A stretch of DNA of 64,000 bases from Hyaloperonospora brassicae (taxonomy: Eukaryota > Oomycota > Peronosporomycetes > Peronosporales > Peronosporaceae): contig CANTFL010000173.1 in the NCBI GenBank assembly GCA_947650285.1, forward strand, positions 181,202 to 245,201, given 5' to 3'. Each line of letters begins with the position of its first letter. Position 1 is the stretch's first letter. The notes below the pieces were generated by a model, which saw only the letters and a list, made by a program, of their open reading frames with translations, had not been told where the DNA came from and made no database searches. The position numbers and the translations under genes are program-made. Shown piece after piece: positions 10,105-20,524 of this stretch.

Positions 10105-11200
10105 TCGTGTCGATGTTTCCTCTCTTAATCGGCATGCATATGGATCACTTTCCAGCAACGCAAACATGCTTTTTGTACATCTTGATGGGAACGCGTCTAG
10201 CTGTCAATACTTGACCGATGTCGTTGGTCGGGCGTACAACCAGTGATTGATACCTGGTTAAGTACCACCATTTTGCCATTGAGATGACCTATCGTGCGGA
10301 TCGGCCCAGAATGTTTGTATCATTCAGCGCATTTAGCTTTGTACGATTTCATCTTTAAATGTTATAACAATACTTCGTCACGACAGTGACTTACTACTCT
10401 AAGTCCATGTTGTCGGTAGCCTCTTTTTCTTATCCCATGCATGGTCCTGGTCCTGAGTTCGATACGAAGAGTATCAAATTGTGCCGAGGCACTTGCAAGG
10501 GTGACATCAGCACTTATTTCTTTAATCGGACTGCAAATCAGCTTCAATTGGCTTACGTCGTCATTTCGCACACGAATTGATGTCTCATGTCAATCAGGTT
10601 GGTACACTAGTATATCTCGAGATTAGTAGGCCAGAGCAATGGAGCGCAAGCAGTTCTCCTGTACCAGAGCTGCCTCGTTTTCACATCTCAATAAGTTTGC
10701 ACAGAAACTTCTTGGTCCAACCAGTCTACTGTAAACGTTACGGCAACGCCATGTCCCTACTCCCTAAAATATTGGTATGGTTATTCAGGATCTCTGAACC
10801 ATCTAAATAAAGTATCTGTCTTTTATGATGAATGCATAGCCACGAACTTCATCGGCTACAACGTCGCCAGCCGCTGGGCTACATCATAGTAGCTGTGTAA
10901 TGTCGTCTTCATCTCTCGCTTGAAATGCATACATATACTTCTTTGTGCCCTTGATTATCCGACAAGCACCTCTGAATGCCTGACAATGTTGGCTTGTTAG
11001 CTTGAACAAATGCACTTGTGCACAGCTGAGTAGAAGTAGAAGTAAGGTATATTTAATAGTAATACTTCGATCGTTAATGCTTCAATATATGCCTGCACTG
11101 CAACTTGACCATATACCGATGACGTCCGTCTTCATGTTCATCCCAATCGCCGTTACGTATTGCATCCGTATCATACTGCTCCAACGTCCATCTTGTCGCG
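10105..11200. other. Mosaic region with Copia scraps and a short duplication
   Basis: No intact gene. The minus strand of about 10740-11000 reads like a broken Copia RNase H (RIIKGTKKYMYAF, then GDVVADEVRGYAFII) with stops. Positions 10376-10545 recur at 12730-12900 in the same orientation with small differences, so this is a short direct duplication. The rest shows nothing I can assign. Confidence 0.5.
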
Positions 11201-11355
11201 TCGTCGCTTCACCTGTCGATCCTCGTCTCTCCCTGTCCCGACGGTCAGATTGTCACCTCGTCGCTTCACCTGTCGATGCCCGTCTCTCCCTGTCCCAACG
11301 GTAAGATAGTCACCTCGTCACCTTGTCTGTCGATCCCTGTCTCTCCCTGTCCCCT
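11201..11355. repeat. 57-bp tandem repeat, about 2.7 copies
   Basis: Units start at 11201, 11258 and 11315 and share TCGTCGCTTCACCTGTCGAT and CTCTCCCTGTCCC, with a few substitutions. 57 is a multiple of three, so the plus-strand ORF 11002-11304 shows a 19-residue repeat. That ORF has no other sign of being a gene. Confidence 0.85.
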
Positions 11356-11830
11356 ATGACAAGCTGTTGAACAACCCGACAACCAGGTAAGACCGTAACA
11401 TGCTACAGCCCTTGACCATAGTGACATGAAAACCTATCTTGCACAGTCGATTCTAGCAGAATGTGCCGAGCAAAAGTCTGCAGCACTTTAACCTAGCTGT
11501 TCTACAGTAATTGATCGCCCACAATAGATTGCTTGGGCGTGTTGCGGTGTCCCAGTGACAAACCTTGGATGCGAGAGAGTCAGTTTTTTGACCTGTTTGC
11601 GTGGTAGAGAGGCAACGAGTAGTTAAAGGAAAAGGAAGAATCAAAACACTCTAAAGTCGTCGGTAAGTTGTGGCTGGGTGTTTAAGAAACAGTTACGATG
11701 TTCAACGAGTTTCTTTTTTACGCAACTTTGGGGTGTTGGAATGTGGCGACATAGTCAGAATAGTCATACACGGTGGCACGCCGGGTCCGTCCAAGAATAC
11801 TAGGTGACACAAGATTATGGAGACAAAAAC

Positions 11831-12712
11831 GAAAAGATAAAACAAGGCGACAATAGATCATGGCTAAATATGTATAATTAAAAAAATCAGGCATATCCAG
11901 CTTAAGCTTTCGCGACGCTACGCACATAACATACTTTGTTCAAGACCTGACGGATGCGGCGACCTGATGTAATTGCTGTTGTCCAGGGAAAAGTTGGTCT
12001 GTCGCATCAATCCCATTGTAGCCTGACGTTTTCGTCGGTTTTATACCAAGAAAAAGGCTCACCCATTTTTGCCATCTCAAAATGTTCGTTTGGTGTATGA
12101 TTGGTGTACTTCAGCACTGTCGCTGCTGTTGGTGAGATCAAGGTTATTAACACATTTTCGCCACGCAAATCGTGGTGGTTGAGAGTTTCTATTTTCATGG
12201 TTATGTTAACGATGTGCTAGATCACGGTATATCTTAACCCATGCCGTGAGTGCCGGTGGGCGGCCCGGAGGCTGACCGTGAATAAGGCCAGAAAAGATTG
12301 GCACTCCTGTGGGCTCGTGCTCCAGCCACAATGCATGAATAAAGCATGGCACCAGCTGGCGCGGTCGCTACTGTGCGATGCTCTCACTCCGCGACCGCAC
12401 TCAGGTGGCAGACACAGGTGGTCCAATAACTTGTTGTGATCCCACGGATATCGATGGATGCCGCGCGATAGACAGAATCATTTCTATCCGTCCACTGCTT
12501 CGCTTGGCATATCGTGGAAAGGATTTTCTACATTCGTTTTCACACGCGTTCTGCCTCCAACACATCGTCCTAGAATCGCTCCTTTAAAGTCTCTGTACGG
12601 TGCGCCGGTATATTGTGGACGTGTATGCTTGCACAAGCTACCTTGAATTGTTGAGTACGCTGGCAGGACGCTCGTTTCCCTGTCAAATGCGAGAACAGTT
12701 TGGTTCAAAGTG
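11831..12712. repeat. Segmental duplication X, copy 1
   Basis: About 880 bp that recurs in inverted orientation at about 36608-37482 with few differences. It contains a short ORF (12007-12198, minus, 63 residues beginning MKIETLNHHD) that differs by one residue in the other copy. Because the whole block is near-identical, that conservation does not show coding. No known domain recognised. Confidence 0.75.
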
Positions 12713-12901
12713 TCCCGGCGCAAGGCCGGACCCACAATATATCGTCACGACAGTGACTTGTTACGTTACGTTTATGTTGTCGGTATCCTCTTTTCTTATC
12801 CCACGCATGGTTCTGGTCCTGAGTTTGATACGAAGAGTATCAAATTGTGCCGAGGCACTTGCAAGTGTGACATCAGCACTTATTTCTTTAATCGAACTGC
12901 A

Positions 12902-13434
12902 TATAGCGGAGCTACACAGCTCCTTAAGTCAGATGAAGACTTTAATGCTCAACGAGCAACTTTGGTTCAAAGAACCCGACTCAATGAGTCAACAGCTCAG
13001 AGAGCTAAGGTTTGGTTCAAAGAACCCGACTCAAAAAGTCAAAAGGCTCAGAGATCTTACGGTCCCTGTTCCAGGGGGACCAAACGATTCTGAGAATCGA
13101 CGCACAGAGTGCATGAGGAGTAGCTGCCTTAATAAGGTGTTGCTATCTCCTCAATGATCACAAGACGCCTCAAAGAGGCACGTGTCTATCGGATAAAAAT
13201 GGGAAATGAACATCATTCCTTATTTTAATCTAAAAGAACACCTTTTAACAACGTAATTAACCTACTCGCTAATGTCCTAAATAAACCTCTCAAAAGATCT
13301 CGTAATCAATGGCTGACAGACATCAGTCTTCAACATTTGATACTGTGTTCTTATACTATTTTAAAAAAGGGAACCCATCCCTTGTGTACACCACACCTAT
13401 TGTCGACTACCAGTCGACATGTAACCCCGTTACA
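12902..13434 (+). mobile_element. Solo LTR, Gypsy family B, with internal duplication
   Basis: Matches the family-B LTR from TATAGCGGAGCTACACAG to GTAACCCCGTTACA, in the same orientation as the LTRs at 15700 and 22765 on the plus strand. It is 533 bp rather than 477 because of extra sequence that includes a 50-bp tandem duplication (12961-13010 and 13011-13060, each starting TTTGGTTCAAAGAACCCGAC). It is older than the B element, with many differences. It interrupts the 10376-like duplicated sequence on its left and abuts a fragment of the effector-locus flank on its right. Confidence 0.85.
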
Positions 13435-13785
13435 TGTGATCCAAAAAGGCTTTGGTTGGGTTATGGCGCATGATTGGTGTTTAACCCTGTATTGATGGTG
13501 ACACATGTAAGCGTGCACTGGAACTACGCCTTGACAACGGTGCGTAGTGAGTTCTCACGTGCTTGCGTCTAGTGTTACAGAGCTTTTGCTACATTGTCTT
13601 TTATACCGGTAGTCCCCGACGAGACAACTTTCATTTGCAATCAAGGTAAAGATCAAAGATGCAGTGTATTATTTGCTGTTGCATGCAGGTGACTGACTAA
13701 TAGGAGAAAGTAATATGAGGATCCGGGACGTCTGTGTAGTGCTTCAACGCGCAAAAGGCGGGTAGCACGTCAAAAGTCAATTATT
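13435..13785 (+). repeat. Third copy of the effector-gene downstream flank
   Basis: This segment is a near copy of about 61012-61365 (same orientation) and of about 24008-24362 (inverted). In those two places it lies just downstream of the effector-like gene. No coding part of the gene is attached here: the left side ends at the solo LTR and the right side loses similarity after CAAAAGTCA. Confidence 0.8.
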
Positions 13786-15120
13786 TTACCTGTGTGTGTT
13801 GGTTCTCGCTCGTGCTAGGAGACTAGTTAGACCTTTTGTTAATAGAACACAACGCTGCGTACTTCCGACGTCACGTACACATGGCGTGAGGAATCGGGAG
13901 GAAGTAAACAGAACTCCAGGGCTTTTTTTAGGGGGAAGGTAGAATTGTATTTACTGAAGCTATGTTTTGTTAATAAACCATCTTTGTATTGATTTAACTA
14001 TATCAAACATCAATCTCCTATGTTAGTCTCTTGCCACCACCCATTGCGCGCGTCCAGCAGCGATTGGTGGTTCATCTGATTGATGTACCGTGTACATCAA
14101 CTATAAAGTGGAGTACCCTAAGAATATTATCTTCGGGGGTAACATTTCGTCACCATCACCTCGTCTCTAGTGATGTTGATTAAATATGGTCTTATTAGAG
14201 GATATTTGAAAATTGAAACGTTCGAAATAATTTTATGTAATGGGATCTCTCCGTTACACAAATGCAATTGTTTAGCAAAAAGTAGTCTACGGACATGCTC
14301 ATCATACAACACTATGCTGAGACAACTTATACGGGTCGTGATTTTTGTTAAGCCTGCGGTTCGTATGTGCTCCAAGCGATGTTTGGTTCGAAAAATATTT
14401 TATATACTATTTCCAATTCAAATTTATTGAAAGCTTAAAGGGCTGTGATTTTACCGTTTTTTCGTATTTTGTAAGCTTTTAATTATTCGATTGGGCTAGA
14501 TAATGTCTAGATGTCGAGCGATGCTGCATGCCGACGGACACATGCGACAACCTCTACACGGCATTATACAATCGAGAAGCAGTCCACGCCCGCAGCACGA
14601 ATGAACGCATGATTTTACCCATAACTTGTACGTGCACGACCATCACGGAAGAAATATTGATGCGCCACCAATCAGGATGTCGTTAATGAATGACCTAACC
14701 TTTCCGTCAGCGGTCTTCTCGCTGCATCGATAGGCCATCATTACGTTGAAAACCCTGCTGGTTATTATTACAATCGATATCAACCGAATCCATCGTCAGT
14801 TGCAGATCGATAAACGCACGAGGCGCTAGAGTGCGCATGCTTTTTGTTGCTCGCTGTCCACTTTTTCGATTTGCAAAGGACACACGAGAGCGTAAATTTC
14901 ATTCCTTGACAATCAAGTCATTGTTACTTCTTCAAACAAACGGAATGAATAGTACAATAGTCTATTTACGTGCTCGTAGTACAATGCAGAAGCGCGGAGA
15001 CGAGATCGACACAAGCTGACGTTGTCATATTTTCGCAAAATAAAAACACATCGATGTAAGCAATACACACTTGAGAGTGCAAGTATGACTGACTGACGCG
15101 ACACACACACAAACCTGGTC
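13786..15120. other. Non-coding region with a possible LTR scrap
   Basis: No supported gene. Around 14035-14110 the sequence CATTGCGCGCGTCC...GCGATTGGTGG resembles the middle of the family-A LTR, so a diverged LTR fragment is likely at about 13960-14160. The part from 14830 to 15120 lies upstream of the broken effector gene and has no partner at the other locus, where an A3 LTR sits instead. Confidence 0.45.
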
Positions 15121-15293
15121 CAAGTCTTCAGTGCGCACCAGGTGGTGCTACCATCGTCAAACCTGCCGAAGAGATTGCGGTCTGTTTCTGAGCCTATATG
15201 GGAGAAAAGCGCAAGATTTATCACCACGATTTGAAAGCCCCCTGTCCAATGAAAATGTCCCGTCATCGGACTGGTCTGCGAGCTGCACCTTCC

Positions 15294-15309
15294 GTTCTCT
15301 TTTCAATTT
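15294..15309 (+). promoter_or_regulatory. Inr-like core promoter of the broken effector gene
   Basis: GTTCTCTTTTCAATTT resembles the oomycete Inr consensus (GCTCATTYYNCAWTTT) and is followed by CTCTTTCA. It lies about 35 bases before the ATG at 15342, so the upstream in-frame ATG at 15198 would be outside the transcript. The intact copy has the same element at 62519-62534. Confidence 0.6.
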
Positions 15310-15699
15310 GCTCTTTCACCCCAAGACAAACGCACTCGACGATGCGCGCCCGCCGCTTCGTACTTGTGACTTGCACTGCGACTTTGACAGGCAGTACGAG
15401 CGCTATAGAGCCATCCAGCCCTACAATGACGAAGATTGAACCCGAGGCCGTCATTCGTTCCGCGCACGCCGACCACAATGGCGTCGCTTTCAAGAAACCG
15501 CAAGAGCTACACAACCACGAGGCTGGCAAAGAAAGGATGGGACTTGCGGTATATAACGACGAAGCGATAGAAGCGACAACACATGAGCTTGTAAACGCAT
15601 TCTTCAGAAGTCTTCAAGCCAAGGCCGGACCCTCTACAGAGACTAAGTCAGTGGCGTCCTTCAAAGATGAGCTCGGTCACTATATTGCGATAGAATTTG

Positions 15700-16176
15700 T
15701 GTAGCGGAGCTACACAGCTCCTTAAGTCAGAGGAAGACTTAACGCTCTTACGAGCAACTTTGGTTCTACGAACCCGACTCAGAGAGTCAACAAGCTCAGA
15801 GAGCTTACGGTCCCCGTTCCTAAGGGACCAAACGATTCAAAAGAATCACAGGACATAGTGCTCAGGAGTAGCTACCTTCACAGGTATTGCTAGCTCCTAT
15901 CGATCAAAGACGCCTCGTAAGGCACGTGTCTCTTACTGATCAAAAGGGGAACTGAATTTTTATTTCTTTGATTAACCTAAAAGAACACCTTAGAACAACG
16001 TATTTAACCTGCCCTAAATAACCTCTTAAAAGATCTCGCAATCAATTGATGACAGACATCAGTCTTCAACAATTGATACACTCAATGTGTTCTAAAATTA
16101 CTTTATAGGGTAACCCTCCTCTCTTGTGTGCACCACACCTATCGTCGACTACCAGCCGACGTGTAACCCCGTTACA
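15700..16176 (-). repeat. 3' LTR of element B
   Basis: 477 bp on the plus strand from TGTAGCGGAGCTACACAG to CCCCGTTACA. The left end is a small palindrome (TGTAGC-GGA-GCTACA). Relative to pol it is the downstream LTR. Target duplication ATTTG at 15695-15699. Confidence 0.93.
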
Positions 16177-16190
16177 CCCTCCCCCACCAG
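16177..16190 (-). other. Polypurine tract of element B
   Basis: On the minus strand this is a G-rich purine run (GGTGGGGGAGGG) ending at the 3' LTR, as expected for second-strand priming. Confidence 0.7.
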
Positions 16191-16284
16191 ACTGACGCTA
16201 CCACCAAACGTCAATCGGCTTCTTTCCTCGAAGAGGTCGGTGTGTGTGTGTGCTTAACCTCGCGGTTCCTAAACTCGAAACACC

Positions 16285-17586
16285 ATGGCTTTGCCACCCA
16301 ATGAAACTCGGACTCTTCCCTCTTACCTCGACTTCAATGAGGATGTGGACTATGGTAGTGATACCAGTGTCCATGGAGATGACGGGATATCATCCCACTC
16401 CGCTGTACCTGAAGCTCGTCCTCTTACAGCATCGAATCCGTTCGTTGAACGTAGTGATATCACCGCGCCAGTGGCGCAGCATCATACAACAAATGCAGAT
16501 GAGAACATCATCACGAACCCGCTAGATGAGCAACAGCAGCTGATCCGTCAGCGTGAGGAGCGTGCTCTACGTCGCACTCATACCCAGGCGGTTATTCGAA
16601 ACCAAAGTGGTTACGTGTTCTCAACACCAGACGTGGAGCAACGCCTCCGTCAAACGGAAGGCCGTAGCCTTGCAACATGGGCCATTGGCCCCGAGGCTAC
16701 GTCGCCAGAAGATATAGCCTTTCGCCAGGCTCTAAATGAGAGGTATCTCGAACCAGCCTATACCACGCAAGGTCAGTACCTTGCACACCTTGAGAGTCTT
16801 TCTCGTGGTGTTTCGGTTCGACCGATAAAGGGCGTGCCCATCTTGTTGTTCGCTGGCGAACAGCCCGAGGAGGAGGACAATGAGTTCATCCGTTGGGTGT
16901 ACCGCAAGCGGCATCTTAGCAGTTTGCCAACGCTGCGGGCCAGCGCCGATGTGGCTGACGTTCGTCTGGAACGGAAGATGCGGTGTGAGTATGCCAAGCT
17001 CAAGGCCAGAGGCCAGTTGCATACACGTACGCGTTATGCTCCGGCTACAATGGTAGCCACGGGTCACGACACTAAGGTGCGAAGCAACACGCCACCTCCC
17101 ACCACTATTGGTGAGAAGCGTTATCGCTCGCAAGGCGACCCTGGCCACGATGTTCAAATACATCCACGGCGTAAGGGCAGTCCTGCCGAAGGGGTATCTC
17201 ATGCTCCCACGAGTTCTCTGACTCCGGGTACCCTCGCCACTTCACCGGATACTGGTATTGGCCACAACGACGACGTCGCTGAAGGAGTCGCTCCACATGG
17301 AACTGGTGGTTCCCTTACTCATCGAGCAGCGTCGGTGGCGGTCGGGGTACCGAAGGAAGAGCATGAGAAGGTGATCCGTGAGCTGAGTGGTCTCCGAGAG
17401 ACATTGGGTAAGACCCAGAATGAACCCGGCGCGATGCAAGCCCGTGTTCAGGCGTTGGAGTTGGCCTTAGCCCGTGTGGATGGTCAGCTTGACCTCCTGG
17501 TTCGGATGCAACAGTCGACGTCAAGGCCTTATTTCCAGGCGCAAGCGCCTCCGAGTTCACATGGGACGGGTCCCGATACGGGTTAA
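16285..17586 (+). CDS. Antisense ORF of element B, 433-residue coiled-coil protein
   Basis: A single uninterrupted ORF on the strand opposite to pol, starting at an ATG in good context (ACCATGG) about 108 bases inside the 3' LTR. The N-terminal 100 residues are acidic and Ser/Pro-rich. A block at about 130-250 (SLATWAIGPEATSPEDIAFR ... RLERKMRCEYAKLKARGQ) looks folded. A Pro/Gly-rich linker follows, then a coiled coil at about 357-410 (EEHEKVIRELSGLRETLG, MQARVQALELALARVDGQLD). It overlaps the integrase end, linker and chromodomain on the other strand. No known family recognised. While gag and pol are broken, this ORF is intact over 1.3 kb, which argues for selection or recent function. Family A has a similar ORF in the same place. 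Confidence 0.7.
   Translation: MALPPNETRTLPSYLDFNEDVDYGSDTSVHGDDGISSHSAVPEARPLTASNPFVERSDITAPVAQHHTTNADENIITNPLDEQQQLIRQREERALRRTHTQAVIRNQSGYVFSTPDVEQRLRQTEGRSLATWAIGPEATSPEDIAFRQALNERYLEPAYTTQGQYLAHLESLSRGVSVRPIKGVPILLFAGEQPEEEDNEFIRWVYRKRHLSSLPTLRASADVADVRLERKMRCEYAKLKARGQLHTRTRYAPATMVATGHDTKVRSNTPPPTTIGEKRYRSQGDPGHDVQIHPRRKGSPAEGVSHAPTSSLTPGTLATSPDTGIGHNDDVAEGVAPHGTGGSLTHRAASVAVGVPKEEHEKVIRELSGLRETLGKTQNEPGAMQARVQALELALARVDGQLDLLVRMQQSTSRPYFQAQAPPSSHGTGPDTG
17105..17296 (-). CDS. Chromodomain of element B pol
   Basis: ERLLQRRRRCGQYQYPVKWRGYPESENSWEHE in two pieces: ERLLQRRRRCGQYQYPVKWR and GYPESENSWEHE match the core chromodomain pattern (YxVKWRGYPxxxxSWE). This identifies B as a chromovirus, whose integrase tail binds modified histones or related marks. 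It is in another frame from the preceding integrase ORF (17315-17818), so it is probably not made as part of Pol in this copy. The plus-strand ORF runs across it. Confidence 0.8.
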   Translation of the reverse strand: MERLLQRRRRCGQYQYPVKWRGYPESENSWEHEIPLRQDCPYAVDVFEHRGQGRLASDNASHQ

Positions 17587-19355
17587 GCAAGCCAACGTAT
17601 AACACTGAAGGCGTGCGCAGTTTGCGCGGAAAGTTGAGCGTGTACGCCAATCCCTTCTTAGCGATGACCGTGAACGGCCCAATGAAGGTTTTTAGCATTG
17701 AGTAGAACTTGGTCTCCGACCTTATAACGTTCAATATATCCTCTGCCTTTAACATCAGCTTGCTCCTTTTGTCTACCTTGGCTATCAGCCAGTGCATCAC
17801 GCACGTGTCGTAACACATTCAAGCGCGTTGCGAGAAACTCGATTACCTGTTTATGAACAGTAGCAGGGCTGATATCTGCAATCCGATCGGCCATCTCTCC
17901 CCCACCAAGCCCTGAACCACGCAGTGGTAGCGTTAACGGAACGCGAGGGTGTGTGAGACCGTTCACGTAGAACGGAGTAAAGCCTGTAAAGGCATGAACA
18001 GCGTTGTTCAACGCAAACTCAACAACAGGGAGCATCGAACTCCAACGTTTCGGTGTATTAGCGCAAACACTGCGCAATATGTCACCGATAACGCGGTTGA
18101 ATCGCTCGGTTTGATCATCTGTCTGCGGATGATCCGTTGTGGACACGTCCAAACGTGTGCCGAGCACCTTGAAGATGGACTTCCAAAACTTCCCAGTGAA
18201 GCGAGGGTCTAGGTCAGAGACAATTGCCACAGGCAAGCCGTGTTGTCGAAACACTCGATCGATAAACAGCGTAGCTGTACCTTCACCATCAAAGGTATCT
18301 GGCACAGCCGCCAAGTGAGCCATCTTGCTCAAACGGTCAACAAAGACCACAATACCCGTATTGCCTTGCCCATCTTTCGGCAGACCGAACATGAAATCCA
18401 TGCTGATGCACTCCCAGCACCCAGAGGGTATAGGGAGACTAGCGAGCGGCGCAGCCGCATGAGCTGAGGGTTTCACCCGTTGACACGTTTCGCACGTACG
18501 CACATATGTGCTTACCCATTTGTAAAGTTTGGGCCACCAATAATATTGGCTCACGGCGCTATATGTCTTTTCTCGACCGAGATGACCGCTCACCGCAGTA
18601 TCATGCGCCTCATAGAGGATGCGATACTTCAATTCCTCATCATGATGGACAACGATACGGGGAGTATTCTCCATATCTGTGCTATAGCACAACAGGCCTT
18701 GATCGATGGAATATCGATGTAGCCTCGCACGCAATCGTGCCGAAAATTTAATGTCTGAGTCGTTAAATTCCTCGCTCCCCAGAGCACGTAGCAAAGCTAC
18801 ACAATGTTCATCTTTGGCATATGCCGAACGAATGAAGTCTGTGACCGATGATGACAGAGTCGTAACATGAGCAAGCTCATAGTCAGGCCTGCGTGACAAC
18901 GCATCATCCAGAGAATTCTGCTTGCCCGGCTTATACTTCACCTCGAAGTTGTATTCCGCAAAGAATGAGAGCCAACGGGCCATTCGCTGAGAGAGATGTG
19001 GCGACTGGGTCGCAGTGCGTAATGACGCATGATCTGTAAAGATCACAAAAGGCTTAGAGCTAAACAGATGAACTCTGAATTTAACTAAAGCATACTCCAT
19101 TGCAAGTAGCTCTTTGTCATGAACAGGATAGTTCTTTTCTGCGGCCTTCAGCTGTCGGGACTCAAACGCAATGATGCGTTCCCGTCCATCATTATCTGTT
19201 TGTAACAGAGCACTGCCGATGACAAAGTCAGATGCGTCACAGACGACACTGAAAGGCCGATCAGGATCGGGCAAAGCCAAGATTGGCGCATGAAGTAGGC
19301 TCTCTTTTACAGCCGTAAAGGCTTCCTGCTCGGTGTTCGTCCAACACCATTCCAC
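17315..19355 (-). pseudogene. Element B RNase H and integrase, frameshifted
   Basis: ORF 17658-19355 (565 residues) starts in the RT-RNase H connection (EWCWTNTEQEAFTAVKES), then RNase H (DRPFSVVCDASDF, DKELLAMEYAL, FVIFTDHASLR, LDDALSRRP). Integrase follows with an HHCC end (HDTAVSGHLGREKT ... CETCQRVK) and core (ISMDFMFGLP, SDLDPRFTGKFW, TDDQTERFNRVIGDIL: D, D, E present). Near 17690 the frame changes and the C-terminal domain continues in 17315-17818 (IGPFTVIAKKG, YVGLLNPYRDPS). The linker that follows is Ser/Pro-rich and lies opposite the antisense coiled coil. Confidence 0.87.
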
Positions 19356-20524
19356 ATCCTTTTAAGGAGATTGGATAATGGTCGAGCCATGTCTGCATAG
19401 TTTGCACTATTCTTGTGTAAGTAATAGGCAAGACCAAGCCACTTACGCAAGTCCTTCTGGTTCTGAGGAACCGGCCAATCGACTATGGCTTTTATCTTAG
19501 CGGGATCCGGTCAAAGACCACGCTTCCCGAAGAAGCACCCTAAAAAGGGAATCTCTTGTGTACCAAAGATGCACTTAGAGGCGTTGGCATACAACTTGTT
19601 TGTGCGCATGCACTCGAGCACTGCTCGTAAATGGTCGATGTGACTATCCACATCAGACCGGCCGTTCATAGCACGACTATGGACAAAGATGTCATCAAAG
19701 TAGGTCTGTGCATAACCTCGTTGAGGACGAAACAGTTGCGTCACAAGACGATTGAACGTAGCTAGCGCGTTTGACAAGCCCTGTGGCATAACTAGCCACT
19801 CCCAGAGCACACCGCTCGGGGTACTTACTGCTGTGAGCGGAATATCTTTCTCACGCATGAGTAATTGGTAATAACCATCGACTAAATCGGGTGCACTGTA
19901 CATCGTACATCCCACCATATTGTTCTGAAGAACATCTTTCCGAGGGATTGTTGTCTGAGCCGGGATCGTGGCAGCATTAAGCTTATAGTAAGCATGAACA
20001 ATGCGCCACTTTCCATTGGGCTTTCGAACACAAAATGTGGGCGTGGAATGAGGAGATTTGCTCTCACGAACCATGCCCGCTGCGTGCTTTGCACGTAAGA
20101 AGTCGTCAATGACGTCGCACTGTTCCTTCGGTAAAGGCCACTGCCGTGTTACGCAGTATTTAGTTCCAGGAACCAAGTCAATTTCATGACGTACACCTCT
20201 ATCGGGAGGTAAGCCGGACGGTGGGTTGTGACACACCACGTCCTGAAACTCCTTTACCAAAGGATAGAACGGATCAAGAGAATCCTTAAGGATCGAAGAT
20301 CCACTACGGGCATTTAATGCCGCCTTTGTGTCCTCAAGGACAGGCTCGTCCAATAACGAGGATGAGTTCAACTCAATATCTGGTCGAATGACCACTAACT
20401 CGGATAATTCTCCTGCCTGTAAGGCTTGGCTAAATTCGCCGTCAGACATTTCGTCTAGTTCAAAGAGAGTGTCCATAGGTGGAAGAGTCTCAAGACTAAT
20501 ATTGCCATCGAGCTGGCCAGTCAA
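19356..20524 (-). pseudogene. Element B reverse transcriptase, with stop and frameshift
   Basis: RT motifs: PLPKEQCDVID, TPTFCVRKPNGKWRIVHAYY, LVDGYYQLLMREKDI, LVMPQGLSNALATFNR and catalytic YFDDIFVHS with YFDD at 19691-19702. The frame ends at TGA 19511-19513 where the family continues (after GKRGL), then resumes and is broken again near 19360 by a one-base frame change within a run of A/T. RT and RNase H would therefore not be made as one chain. Confidence 0.88.

Noticed and set aside
12007..12198. 63-residue ORF conserved in both copies of duplication X
   Set aside because: The whole 880-bp block is near-identical, so conservation of the ORF carries no coding signal, and no domain is recognised.
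15198..15341. Upstream in-frame start of the split effector gene (and 62487-62630 in the intact copy)
   Set aside because: The Inr-like element lies between this ATG and the ATG that starts the signal peptide, so the longer N-terminus is probably 5' flank.
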